DNA of 64,000 nt from Argopecten irradians (taxonomy: Eukaryota; Mollusca; Bivalvia; Pectinida; Pectinidae): NCBI RefSeq assembly GCF_041381155.1, contig NC_091135.1:5199620-5263619 (forward strand), written 5' to 3'. A program made the translations under genes and the position numbers. The notes under the pieces are model-generated. The model saw only the letters and a list, made by a program, of their open reading frames with translations. It ran no database searches and was not told the DNA's origin. This document shows, in pieces, positions 48,013-60,470 of this stretch (the stretch's first letter is position 1; the number at the start of each line of letters is the position of its first letter).

Positions 48013-51000
48013 TCAGATCTGAAGCAAAGGAAAAAGATTTTAATGAAATAATGCAACAATCTTGAAATTAATAGACATTCAAATATATTGATATGTAATA
48101 ATATCATATACATTAATTAAAGATGCTCCACCACTGACAGAGCATAAATTACACTCATCATTTGAACTGTAATTGGTGTTTAATTGCATATTCATTGTAT
48201 ATATGTCTAATTAACACAAAAAATAATATAAAATATATAAAATAATTCATTTGGCTTTTGGTGCATGCGCAATCAGTACTTTGTTCCATATAGGACATAG
48301 TGCCATAGAATTTTTTTGGGATGCAATTAATTATCTATATCTTTATCTTGACGTAAAATAAGAAGCTCAAACTTTTCAATGGTGGTACTGATGTAAAGTA
48401 AGTAACTTTTGTAACTGCAGAAAATTACTCAAACGTCTGCTGCAGTTTTTGATAGAGGAAAAAATCCCATTTGTCAGCGGTGTAGCATCTTTAATATTAG
48501 TATTGAATAACTAAAAGAAAAGATTAACAATGAAAAATATAACATTTTAGAATAAAATTGTAGACTTGGTCTTACCTTCATCATTTTCATTTTAGGTTGT
48601 TTTCTCTTCATCTCTCTCCGACTTTCTCTCTCCTGAAAGAAACAAAATACATGAAATGATATTGTAACTAAAATTAAATTTGGGTACACTCAATGTTTTA
48701 CGACCTTGATATAGACTGTTAAATAGGAGCAGTCAAGATATTTTAAATACACATGATCACTGGCCTTTAACTTTCTGTGAACTAACCATAAATTAAATTT
48801 CCTGTGAAATATATATATACCTCACGGTAAAGATATTCTAATATCCTAAAATCGTTTTCCTCAATTACAGACTCACTTAGCTTTTGCTCAGCCATTACTT
48901 ACCTCCCATGATATTACATACAGCTATAGATATGAACCCAGGCCTTGCTTACCTCCCATGATGGTATCAGACATCTAAAGATATGAACCCAGCCACTGCT
49001 TACCTCCCATGATGGTATCAGACAGCTATAGATATGAACCCAGCCCTTGCTTACCTCCCTGGATGGTATCAGACAGCTATAGATATGAACCCAGCCCTTG
49101 CTTACCTCCCTGGATGGTATCAGACAGTTATAGATATGAACCCAGGCCTTGCTTACCTCCCTGGATGGTATCAGACAGCTATAGATATGAACCCAGCCCT
49201 TGCTTACCTCCCTGGATGGTATCAGACAGCTATAGATATGAACCCAGCCCTTGCTTACCTCCCTGATGGTATCAGACAGCTATAGATATGAACCCAGCCC
49301 TTGCTTACCTCCCATGATGGTATCAGACAGCTATAGATATAAACCCAGCCTTGCTTACCTCCCATGATGTTATCAGACAGCTATAGATATGAACCCAGCC
49401 CTTGCTTACCTCCCATGATGGTATCAGACAGCTATAGATATAAACCCAGCTCTTGCTTACCTCCCTGGATGGTATCAGACAGCTATAGATATGAACCCAG
49501 CCCTTGCTTACCTCCCATGATGGTATCAGACAGCTATAGATATGAACCCAGCCCTTGCTTACCTCCCTGGATGGTATCAGACAGCTATAGATATGAACCC
49601 AGCCCTTGCTTACCTCCCATGATGGTATCAGACAGCTATAGATATGAACCCAGCCCTTGCTTACCTCCCTTGATGGTATCAGACAGCTATAGATATGAAC
49701 CCAGCCCTTGCTTACCTCCCATGATGGTATCAGACAGCTATAGATATGAACCCAACCCTTGCTTACCTCCCATGATGGTATCACCAGCTATAGATATGAA
49801 CCCAACCCTTGCTTACCTCCCATGATGGTATCACCAGCTATAGATATGAACCCAGCCCTTGCTTACCTCCCATGATGGTATCACCAGCTATAGATATGAA
49901 CCCAGCCCTTGCTTACCTCCCATGATGGTATCACCAGCTATAGATATGAACCCAGCCCTTGCTTACCTCCCATGATGGTATCAGACAGCTATAGATATGA
50001 ACCCAGCCCTTGCTTACCTCCCACTTCCTTGTTTTATCAGGATCTTCCTCATTCATCATACGTTCTTTCTCCTGTCTTCGTTTCTCCTCCCGACGAAGTT
50101 GTGCCGCCTCCTGGAGTTGAGAATGAGCTGCCTTCAGGAATTGTTCTTCAGCCTTCTTCCTATTCTTTTCTGTCTTGTTTCTTGCCTGAAAGGGAATAAA
50201 AGCTATGGTAAAGTTTGTTTTTTTTGGTCAATTTTCAATTTTGCAAGTAAAAAGTATGTTGTTTTCCCTAAAAACATTGTGATGATGAACGCTCACAAAA
50301 ACATGACATGACAATTAGGGCTGGATCAATATATCGATACATATCGGTTTTCAGAAGCGTATTGAATATCGATACGCAAACATGCTGTATATCGCTGTAT
50401 CGTTTTAACAACTCAACCTAATGTTTTTTATTATAGAAAGAGGAAATTCCAAACAAAAGTTATTCAAAAGGAAGTGTTTTTTAAAGCATCTGTGTCACCT
50501 CTATGAATTAGAAATGTCTTTTCATAGCTAAGAATACGAATTGACAGAAATAAATCAACACAGATGGCGAACTAAATCAGATGTTTGGTAGGTTTTTGCC
50601 AGGGTATAGAATCTTTTATCAAAATTGTCTTTTATCATCACAATATTCAAAACACAATGGTAAACTGAATTTGAAAAAAGAGGTCCAGTATATTGTCAAC
50701 ACGTATCGTGTATTGTTTCAGTGTATTGTCAATACGTATCGTATCGTTTTAGACCATCCAATACCCAGCCCTAATGACAATCAAGAACACCCTGCTATGG
50801 TTTAAATGTTCTATAACAGCCAGGGTCATTTTATAATAAGCAAATGTAGAACATAAATTGATTAACAAGTAAAACTTATTTCCTGCCAAAATCTGTGTCT
50901 GCTAAGTTCTGTATGACAGAATAGGTATGATATGTATCTTACCTCCTTTCCTAGCTGCAGGCGACTGACTTTCTCCAGGCAGTAAAAGACTAACTGTAAC

Positions 51001-54000
51001 AATGGCTTCAAATGCTCCATATCAGCAGGCTTACTTTTACCTTTACCCGGTACTGAATGGTAAAAAAAAAGATTCATTACATTTCATAGAAGTCCTTTTC
51101 TTTACCCGGTACTGAATGGTAAAAAAAAAGAGATTCATTACATTTCATAGAAGTCCTACACTTCTTAATCCAAAGAACTATCCCATGATCCAACATACAT
51201 ATGTACATGTATACTATTTTACATTAAAATTTGAAATATAGATTTTTTATTTTTAAATTTAATTAAAAGATACAGGCACTGACATTGTTTCTTGCAATAG
51301 GACTGTGGATACAATTTCCATTAAAATGACTCACCATTAAAGCAAAATATCATTACAGGTTTAACTTCAGGCATTTTAGTAGTTTGGGATTCACTGTGAA
51401 AAACAAAACATCATATTAATCAAACACCACATTTTTACACTTTAATTTTTCACATAGGACAGAACAATTACTTTAATGCAATCTCCTATGGACAAAAACC
51501 AAGATCTTTGAGAAATATCTAAACAGAAAGCTATGGCATAGTGTATGTGCATATCTAGAATAAAATACCTGGTTTTCCCTTGATTAATTTTACAATTCCT
51601 AATTTGGTTAACAACGCATACAGATCAATAGATGAGTTAGCTCTATGATTTTGAAATGATCACAGAACTAATGTTTTCATTCATACTTACTCTTGTGCTT
51701 TAGCCCCACAAAATTGGTCTGAGAAATGCATAAACTCTACCAGCCCTTCAAACTTGGTCAGAACCTGGCAGACCTACCAAAAACAAAATCCAAGAAACTA
51801 CAATATTTAACTCCAAATTAGAATATGACGACACATGATATGTTATGCTTGATTTGCCTTTAATATGATCACTAAATGTAATTTGAAATAATTGAACTGT
51901 TGACTTGATTTTGAATTATTTAATTAAGGAAAGTTTTAAAATCACATAAACATGAAATATGCATAGATTAGATTCAAACTTCATTGTGTGGTATCATGGT
52001 CAATTTTTTTTATTAGTAGATTTTTCAAAGTTGCAAAGCTTCACTTTTCCTACATCAATTTTCAGACTTTCTAGACACCGTTTCCACCGTTTTACCTAAT
52101 TCTTTGAAAGATAAAATACACCAGAAGCAGTCTTTTTTCAGCATTTTCAGTGTCAAAAAGTACCTGGTACTAAATTTACACAAGTTTGTAGGGTAATAAA
52201 TGGGTCAGATTACTTACCTTTTTATCTAACAGAGCATTAGAGGCCTCTCCCACCTCACTCAGTAGTTGGTAGGAGTTAGGTAGATCGCTATATTTATCTA
52301 AACTCTTCTTTTCTGTAAACTGACTCTGGAATAAACAACAATTGTCATAAAATAATAATTATTAACCTGCCATGAACTTCTTATAAGTTATATCCATTTG
52401 TTTTGATTAAAAAAAACAATTAGTTATTTCTAATACCTGGTATACAAGTTATGTGTGAAACATTGAAAATTTTACTTGTACATTATTAAAATGTTTTCTG
52501 TTTATTAACATGGAAAATTATTCTATATGATAAAGTCATCTGAGCAATCTAGGGCCGTTTTCGTTTATACGGAACAACCGGTTCGACCTTTTGTAAAAGT
52601 TATTATTTCAAGTAGCAGTTTATGATACAGGCCTGTAAGGGCTTTGTCAAGGCTCGTCTGAAAACAATATAAATTTATCAGGTCCGTTTTTAATTCATAA
52701 ACGAACAACTAGGTCCAACCAGTCAACCCGCATAATCGAAAACGGCCCAGTTGTAAATGGGCGAAATCCAATATTGAAGGGGATATAACTCATTCAAGTG
52801 TAATCTACTGTCCAGTAAATAAGCAAGAAATCAAAAGCACCAATTTGTTACTGTATTCACTGTAATTAGCACCCAGGGCGCTTAAATAATTGTAACAAAA
52901 GGGGGCGCTTATTAGTGAACCAAAATGTAAGTTGTAGACGAGAAAAGTCAGCCAAATGTTAACTCTTTCTGTACTCATGACACATTAATCTGTTACAGTG
53001 AAACATTCATATGTCTTTTAACCTTTGAGATGCATTATTATGTCGTAATTTACATGTAAAAGACTCGCAAGTTCATGTAATATGGGTACAATGCTGATGT
53101 AGGAGGCATCACATGTTGTAAAACAGGGTTATTTCCATGGGATGGGGGTGTTGATACAACTTCAACTCATCTCCAGAAAACTGGAGGGGCGCCCCCCCTA
53201 AACCTCAATAGTGAAACCAGTAAAATGTATTATTAGCTTTCACAGTATATATAATCAAAAGTATTAATTTACCTAGATATAATTAATGATGATTTTACAG
53301 GACAAGTCAAAACGAAACAACAATGGCTTCATTACAGACTTACCAAATCTATCATCTCTTTGTGTATCTTGGAACAACTTTTCTTGGTAGCAATAGCAAA
53401 CACAAACTTGTCCATTACATTCTTGTCTAGGTCGATAGTTACTAACTGTAAACAAAAAAAACATTATATTTGCCAGGAAATTAATTCAATGATTTGCTTG
53501 CCCTGTCATTTCAAAATAATCTTTCCTTGAAGTTGTACTTCATTCTATAAACCTATATTTTAGTGGCTAATCATAACAATTATATATCTATTTGAGTAAG
53601 ATACCTTACTGAAATGTCATACTAGGATTCAAGTATGATTAAAATTTGAAAGAAGTATGTATGTCTATAATTAATGTTTAACACCTTCTTGACCATCACC
53701 AAAGAAATATTCAATATTAAAACTTCTATCCATGACTATCAGAGTATGTTCAATTGTTCCTAGCTGTTGTTATTCCATGATTGCTATTCTTATAGATTAA
53801 AATTAAATAATATTGTCAATGAATCATTAACTAAAATCTGGCAGACATATTAAAATATTTCTAATTCTATGATTGCTATTCTTATATATTTAAAATTAAA
53901 TAAATATTGTCAATGAATCATCATCTGGCAACATAATTATAAATAAAATTCTAGCTGTTGCATGACTATTTATATATTTGAAATTAAATAAATATTGTCA

Positions 54001-56640
54001 ATGAATCATAACAAAATATGCAGACATAATTTAAGTAACTTCAATATTTGTCAATAAAGCAATATCATATAGATAACTTACAATTTGATCAGAGGCTGGT
54101 GATCAGAGGCTGGTTTGAACATATTGGTCATTGTACTGATGAGATCCTGCCTCTTTAGTAACCTAAGCTCTACCAACATTCCTTCTAAAGCGGTCCTGCC
54201 GCTACACCACAAGGCGTACACATTCTCTGACTCCTTCATCAGGGTACCCGCCTGGGCCTCTTTTGTCGAGCCATCGTCACCTGACACAAACACACACTAT
54301 CATTAGTATTAAAATATAGCATTTCAGGTGTTGCTAATTTAAAAAAAAAGAAAACAAAATCTTTTGAAAATGACAGTGATATGATGAATTGAAGGAAGCA
54401 GAAAAAAAGTAGATACAGGTTATCATCATGGAATCTTGACGAGGGGTATATATTTGGGTATATATATATAGTATCAATTATGGAATAATATTTAATGACT
54501 GTCTGTGTGACTTTACTCTAAAATTTGATAATCTTGCTATCATATTATTCTTGTGCAAGCAATTTGTGTTATGATAAACTATCCCAATGACCAAAGTTTA
54601 TGAGAAAAATATCTAAAGAAAATTTCAAAGTGAAATTTCCTCCTCAAAAGAAGGTGGCAGTTTAGTGTGAAAAGCTTACCAACAATGCTGAAGTTGCTCT
54701 CCAGCAGCTCACGGTTAGACTGAAGCCAAGCCTGAGCTAATTTGTGGTTCTTGTTTTTACCATGGATAAAGTTGAGGAAGTAAACGGCAAGACCAGCCAA
54801 CATCAAGATCTCCATGTAAAAACTGTCCCAGTTAGTACGCAGATGGCCAGGTACCTGTAAAGATGCACAGTCTCACGTTTAAAATATATCAAAATTTTAC
54901 TGTCAAATTATGTGTTAAATGATTGTGTAAATCTTTCCAAGGAATATAAAGCTTTTTCCTTTTACAATCAAATATACTTTTTACATATTTGAATAAATAA
55001 AATTTGAAGTACAGAAGTCACATGTATCATAAAGAGTGAATTCTCAGACAGAGATCATAGGACTGAATCTTTCTACAAACCTTTGCCATTTTCAAATCGG
55101 GGAGATCTTTGGATTTTCCTGAGCTGGAACTTTGACTTTTATCGAATCCAATGAACTCATCTTCGTCCGTGAAGTGGTCAAATTCATCATCATCATCTTC
55201 CGTCTAAAAACAAAAATCAGAACTAAATGATAACATGTTTCACTTCTTTTTTAACCAAGCTAACAAAAAATTATTTATTTTTCAAAAAGGGGTTCCCTGA
55301 TACCAGCAAAAATGATCCAAATGAAGATTGAAAGCAAAACCAAATTTCAGTTACCTATACACTTTCTACTGCAAGTATAATGCTTCAAGACATAAATAGT
55401 ATATCAAGGGTTTCGTTATCTTTTAGGAGAGGCGGTACAATTGCAATTTCAGGGGGTACTTTTCTGTACTACTGTATACATGCTATCTAATGTTATTTAG
55501 CCCAATTTAGCGGTACCACAGCCAGGTTTAACCGGCGAAAAAGTACCGGGTACTGCCTGATATTGAAACTCCTGGTATATTAGTGACAGTAAAGTATGCC
55601 AAATGTTAAACTCTCCAGAAACATAAGATAAATAACTTGTTCTTCATTGCTACACATTACGTCCTTGGAGTTAAAACGTCAAGGGATGAATATTTAAGCT
55701 ACCATATCTGACATATTTTTCCTATACCCATGTGTTTCTTAATTAGTTATACCTCTACAGTACTCTCATCTTCATCCTCTCCTTCAGCTTCTCCCTCTTT
55801 CTGCTGCTGAACTTCTACATCCTCAGGGAACTCGGCTCTGTCCCCATCCTCTAAAATATCTCCTAAAGGGAAACAAGAAAAAATATTTTAACAAACTTTG
55901 AATTCAAAATTTAGTGTTTATTATTTATATGATCTTTCTTATTTATCACATAATCCGTCTGATATCAATTGATTTTGCCTTGTAATATTTTTGCATATGT
56001 CACTAGTGTAATATGACCTGGAGCGATTCCCATTGGCTGGAAATTCATTGTGACGTCAGACAGAAACAATAAAATGACGTCAGGATTACGAGGCTGGCGG
56101 GACAAAATGGTGGCCTCTGCCAGATTTTTGGAATACATTTTGACATGAAATTCTTTGTTATGTTGGTATTTGTAGTTATGTGATAAATAGTATCTTAAAT
56201 TTGTGTTAATTTCATATGAGATTTTATGAAACTCGTCTCGCCAAAATAAAAACTTCTTAAACTCATTTCATAAAATCTCATATGAAATCAACACTCATAT
56301 AAGATCCTATATATTTTACACTTTTCAGTTGTATCATAGAATGCATAGCTGCATTTTGTTTATTTGAAAACACCTATGACCTATCTTACATTATTACAGA
56401 CCATGACGTGATGTTTGAGGTTTTTTATTGCTTAGACAAAATGTTTCCTTAAATATTCAAGTACTGGTAAACATCACTCATATCTTGACACTACAACTCA
56501 CCATCTTCAAATTCCTCAAATTCAGCAAACTCATTGTCCTCAATATCTGCATCATGTGGGTTTACCGATTTGACTGTAATTATCCCAGCAACAAGGATAA
56601 AGATCAAAGCTAGGAAAGTGAAATTCTTCATGTTTCTCAT
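48013..56640 (-). CDS. CCDC47: CCDC47 (calumin; PAT complex), frame broken by a 14-bp duplication
   Basis: Minus-strand exons: 56640-56502, 55862-55753, 55203-55081, 54854-54680, 54280-54082, 53445-53344, 52325-52218, 51773-51691, 51393-51335, 51052-50943, 50185-50018, 48632-48576, and a tentative last one from 48018 (one codon plus stop). Without the 14-bp duplication in exon 5 all phases agree and give about 474 aa (human 483). Seen: signal peptide (about 1-25), a long acidic lumenal region ([23 protein letters not shown]), a membrane segment ([18 protein letters not shown]), then [21 protein letters not shown] and YALWCSGR. The end is a basic coiled coil ([20 protein letters not shown]). 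Known role: ER membrane protein that acts with Asterix at the translocon in multipass protein insertion and in calcium handling. As written, the reading frame stops at a TAG (53444-53442) after about 249 residues. Confidence 0.93.
48117..48494 (-). mobile_element. TTAA-type MITE, copy D, in CCDC47 last intron
   Basis: Inverted copy of about 378 bp: TTAAAGATGCTCCACCACTG at one end and CAGCGGTGTAGCATCTTTAA at the other. It lies between exon 12 and the tentative last exon of CCDC47. Confidence 0.88.
48897..50022 (-). repeat. 22-copy minisatellite made of CCDC47 exon 11 splice donors
   Basis: About 22 units of 50-51 bp. On the minus strand each unit contains GGGAG|GTAAGCAAGGGCTGGG or a close variant, the same sequence as the real exon 11 end and donor at 50018/50017. 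The rest of the unit reads TTCATATCTATAGCTGTCTG. Four units next to the first are 50 bp (TATCACCAGC variant); most others are 51 bp. Open frames of 153 residues on both strands are a by-product of the unit length. Confidence 0.95.
50316..50773. mobile_element. hAT-type MITE with perfect 8-bp target duplication, CCDC47 intron 10
   Basis: 458 bp. Ends TAGGGCTGGATC and ATACCCAGCCCTA, flanked on both sides by ATGACAAT. The interior is rich in the words ATCGATA, CGTATCG and GTATCGTTTTA near both ends. Short TIR with TAGGGCTGG plus an 8-bp duplication is the hAT signature. Confidence 0.88.
51041..51158. repeat. 59-bp tandem duplication over the CCDC47 exon 10 acceptor
   Basis: CTTTACCCGGTACTGAATGG, TAAAAAAAAA and TTCATTACATTTCATAGAAG occur twice with a period of 59 bp. 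The block includes the first bases of exon 10 and its acceptor, so a second acceptor-like copy lies upstream in the intron. Confidence 0.9.
53745..54060. repeat. Three-copy ~100-bp tandem repeat, CCDC47 intron 5
   Basis: Units share ATTGCTATTCTTATA or a variant, AAATTAAATAAATATTGTCA and ATGAATCAT, with accumulating deletions. Confidence 0.75.
54086..54113. repeat. 14-bp tandem duplication inside CCDC47 exon 5
   Basis: TGATCAGAGGCTGG occurs twice in a row (54086-54099 and 54100-54113). Removing one copy restores KPASDQ-I-LVTID across the exon 5/6 junction, which matches the conserved vertebrate RPVSDQVQIKVTM region. With both copies the junction reads Phe then TAG. Confidence 0.95.
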
Positions 56641-57212
56641 CTGTAAATAAATGTGCATGTGTATTTTAATTTAGCATACTTACTTGTAAGTAAAACCTGT
56701 CGTTGCCTGATTAATATTTTTGTCAGTGTAGCTTTAAAGATTTTGTCAGAAGCTAATTAAAGCCACTAAAGTTGTTTTAATAAGTCATATTTCATAGTTC
56801 TCAATCATTTATCAGGAAATTTTCTAAACTACAGAAGCTAACGTTAGGTTGACAAAAACTTCCGGCAGGCACATTTCCAAGCTCTTCAATGTTAATAGAT
56901 TTCAACATTCATAAAGAGTAAGATTTCAATATTGCCTTATGAGATCTTACATATGCACAAGGCCTATTTTTCGTAATATATTTCCTATCCGTCAAAAGTG
57001 GTGACGTACTGTCAAACTGTTGTGCACAAGTAATATGCCGGTTCATTGATGATGCGAAACCGTGTAGGATTTGGATACATTTTAAATCGATGCCTGTTTT
57101 TGTTTTTAAAAGTATGTAGAAATATATTCAAGATGGCGATCGTGTATCGATATATTCTAAATCGAAGCATAAATGCACATTTGTTTCGGATGCGAACATG
57201 TGTAAAACTCAC

Positions 57213-57275
57213 CAACGTCGGGAAAAGCTTGCCTCGTTCTGAAAAAGAGGAGAGTTCCACTTCGACGCATCCGAA
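57213..57275 (-). other. Probable CCDC47 5' untranslated exon
   Basis: The CCDC47 start codon follows a splice acceptor (TTTACAG|ATG at 56641), so a 5' non-coding exon is required. A strong donor, GACGTTG|GTGAGT, lies at 57213/57212 on the minus strand, preceded by a pyrimidine-rich stretch suitable for a transcription start. The 5' limit is estimated. Confidence 0.5.
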
Positions 57276-58273
57276 TATTTTTCTTTTGATTACCTCCCCT
57301 TGACCAGTAGCTTGCTCGCTCGCAAGCGTACGCGTGATGAGTTTTTTTTTTTTTTTTTTGTCGGGAAAGAGCTATACATTTTCTTTATATCGTTGTTTAA
57401 TTTTATGATCTTTAAATCTTTTTGTTTCAAAGTCAAGCGAGATAGAGATAAATTCATAACTTTAATCCGTAAAGATTTGTTTTCAGGCTCTAAAGTCATT
57501 TTTATTAGCAACTTTGTCATGTAACATTAGGCCTACTGCAGTAGAAAATCTATCAAAGGTCTAAAACTTATAAAAATAATTAACATCATACAAAGTGCTT
57601 ATCTGCCTTTTCCCATTTGGCACGGTTCTGTAGGTAAATGGAAATTTTTTTAAAATTTTCAGAATTTGTACATAGATGCATTTATGTTGCAGGCCTAACT
57701 ATCCTTAACAACCGGCGGAGAAAGCACAGGATTTTGAAAATATTATTCTTAAAGCCATTGGGTAAGGTTATAGTTCTGATATACTTAACAAATAACATTG
57801 CTTTCTACAATGATATATATGTATAGGGCTATAAATATGTTTTTTTTTGGAGACAATGCAGGAAGTGAAAATAAAAGACATTGTCCTTTTTGCACAGCTT
57901 CGATTTTAACTTACAAATGTACTCTATACTCCTAGAATAAAAAAAAAGATAAAAATAATCTATGACCTCTGTTGTCCCGTCGAAACTTTTTTGCATACTA
58001 CGCATGGCAAAATTCAAAAATGACATGCGTGTAAATAATGCACGTTATATGAACATATCAAAGAAGAGAACGCGGCATATTTTTTCTTCAATCTTTTTCT
58101 TTCTTATAAAACAGGATTTTAAACTGTGTCAAAATCCTGTGCTTTCAATCTGAAAATAATATCTTGATTTCCACGCCGCACCATATAAACTTTTCTTTAT
58201 TGCGTCAACATTGACGTTCAGAGAGTGCGCGGAGATCTACCAGCGTATGAAGACCTAATTTCAATCAGATTGT

Positions 58274-58640
58274 TTAAAGATGCTCCACCGCTGACAAATG
58301 GTATTTTTTCACTATCAAAAACATGAGCAAACGATTTAGTATTTTTCTTCAGTTACAAAAGTTACTTGCTTTACACCATTACAAACAGTGAAAAGTTTGA
58401 GCTTCTAATTTTACTTTAAGTTTAGAATATAAAGAAATAATTAACTGCATCCCGAAAAAATTCCGTTTCACTATACCCTATAAGTAATGTAATACTGACT
58501 GCGCATGCACCGAAGGCAAAATAAATAAATTTATTATAGTTTTTGTGTTAATAAGATATATAAAAATATACGATTAAACACCAATTATTGTTCAAATGAT
58601 GAATGTCATTTAAGCTCTGTCGGCGGTGGAGCATCTTTAA
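58274..58640 (+). mobile_element. TTAA-type MITE, copy E
   Basis: Full-length, 367 bp, TTAAAGATGCTCCACCGCTG to CGGCGGTGGAGCATCTTTAA. It lies between CCDC47 and the 59.6 kb gene. Confidence 0.9.
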
Positions 58641-59605
58641 GCCGCCTTCCAACTGCAATATATTCGGTTGTTATAGGATCAACATTTCTACAAATATAAT
58701 CATAAAACACACGACAGTATATATCACAATCCTTTTAATACTGTTGTCAGGGTATTATACATCACACACGTATAGATAAAGAGGTGAATGAATAGAACAC
58801 AAGTAAATAAGCAAATACAATACTGTAGAAAGGGCAAGAAAATTATTCTACAATTTTTGCAGTAAAAGACATTTTGCACAATTCAAAACATGTTATAAAT
58901 ATAGCAAATATTTATAATATCACAAAAACGATAAAGATAAGTAAATTATAACATATAGCACTACAATGTACTCTATAGGCCTATATATAATTAAAATTAA
59001 ACTAATTTAATGCTTTTTGAAGAATGTTACATTTCACCGATTTCATGGGAGAGTGAAACCGGCTATCACGGAGATAAATCATCAACACTCTAGATCTGTA
59101 GCTGACTGCGATTCATTACATGATCCTCATTTTCATCAAGCGTCTCACAGTCGATGGCTTGTCAATCAGATTTGAACAAACATTATTAAATGTTGGCGTA
59201 ACTTTTAATATTGACTGATTTTTGCTTGAGTGTGTTTTGTTAAGATATACCTTTTACAAAGATATCAACAACAAAATATAATGATTCAACTCCCCTAACA
59301 TCTAATTAAACAATTTCATAATACAGAAAAGGTTATCTAAAAATTAATTAGATTAGATCAATTAACCCCTATATGAAAACATCATAGCCTTGTACTTTAT
59401 TGCAAAATGCAAATGATGGGCATTGATTTGATGCAATTGCATCCAAGATGCCATAAGAAAAGGATAATATTTAGCTAAATAAATGAAAAGAAGGATCTCC
59501 AAAAAGTGTCAATTCCCCCCAAAAAGCATATACATGACCATTCAGACATTATGTTGTAATATACAAAAAAAATGTACATGTAATTTCAATTGACCCAGCT
59601 AGAAT

Positions 59606-60470
59606 TTAAATCTTCGGAACATCTCTGGGTTCTATAACCCAACTTGTGGGAAACTCTTTCTTTCGTCGCTCTCGTTCGTTTTCGATGGCCTCGTGATAGT
59701 AACCATAGTAATCACCGCGACCTTTTCGCTCCACTGGTCTAAAAGCGTCACTTTTCGGCCATGGGTTCTGGAAAATGTCTTTTGATGGCATTGCAGGAAG
59801 GTCCCGTGTATATCCGAACAGTTTAAGATCTGCTTTACCAGTCTGTAGTAGGCCAATGTTTTCATTGTAGTATCCTGCAAGTATACGGATAACACAACAT
59901 AAAATATTGAGGTATGTTCCAATATTGAAAAGAAAAACAACATACAACAAACATAAATATAACTGCCATTTGCCAATGCTTATCAAACGAAGAAAGCTTT
60001 AAATTGAAGTACCAGTGTATGATGAAGGACAAGATTCGAAACGAGCTATCTTTTAAAAAGCGCTATCTTTTAAAAAGCAAGTTTTTATATGCTGTATTGA
60101 CAAGAAGACAAGCTAAACTAGACTTACATTTTTTCAAAAGTGAAATTTAGAAAGCTTTTTAAATCTTTTCAAGTTTTATTTTGGCTCAATGGTTCCACAT
60201 TTTACCTGAAGGCGTGTCTCGGTTCCTCATAAAGGCCACCCATTGGTCCTCCGACTGAATATCAATAGCATCTCTCTTGGTTTCCCTTGGCAACGACCGG
60301 AACTGGTCCTTAGCTATCCACGCCCTCTCTGATGGTACATAGTGGGCCATGCCCATGTACGCATGTGACTTTCCGTCACCACTGACGTAGTTGTGAACTG
60401 GTACGGCATTTGTGGGGCCTCTCTCCTTGAGGTTGGTACCCCCGCTTGTAGCGTACTCCTTCCGATGCAT
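59606..60470 (-). CDS. Unrecognised Tyr/Trp-rich protein, about 177 aa
   Basis: Two minus-strand exons, 60470-60206 and 59874-59606, are joined by a clean GT-AG intron with matching phase (TCAG|GTAAAA, TTGCAG|GATAC). The product is soluble, with no signal peptide or membrane segment, and is rich in Tyr, Trp, Pro and charged residues: MHRKEYATSGG, YVPSERAWIAKDQFRSLP, SEDQWVAFMRNRD, GYYNENIGLL, GDYYGYYHEAIENERERRKK, SWVIEPRDVPKI. The style resembles small ciliary microtubule inner proteins, but I cannot match a family and do not claim one. The first exon begins at an acceptor (TTGCAG|GTAAAATACG, 60482), so the ATG at 60470 may be internal. A candidate upstream exon ends at a donor at 63368, and its frame reads through as RFTVLPEIQ but has a stop and no ATG, so the N-terminus is unsure. 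Confidence 0.72.

Larger units (their letters stand above)
56641..59605. other. Stretch upstream of CCDC47 and downstream of the 59.6 kb gene
   Basis: Contains the CCDC47 5' intron, probable 5' exon and promoter (to about 57.3 kb), then AT-rich DNA with MITE copy E. No other exon is recognised. The 58.7-59.6 kb part should include the 3' untranslated region of the minus-strand gene. Confidence 0.55.

Noticed and set aside
49323-49825. Open frames of 153 residues on both strands with 17-residue repeats
   Set aside because: They follow from a 51-bp tandem array in a CCDC47 intron; no independent promoter or splice context supports a protein.
48897-50022. Resemblance to a CRISPR array
   Set aside because: Units are contiguous copies with no unique spacers, and the DNA is animal.
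53273-53460. 63-residue Cys/Arg-rich open frame on the minus strand
   Set aside because: It is CCDC47 exon 6 read in the wrong frame.
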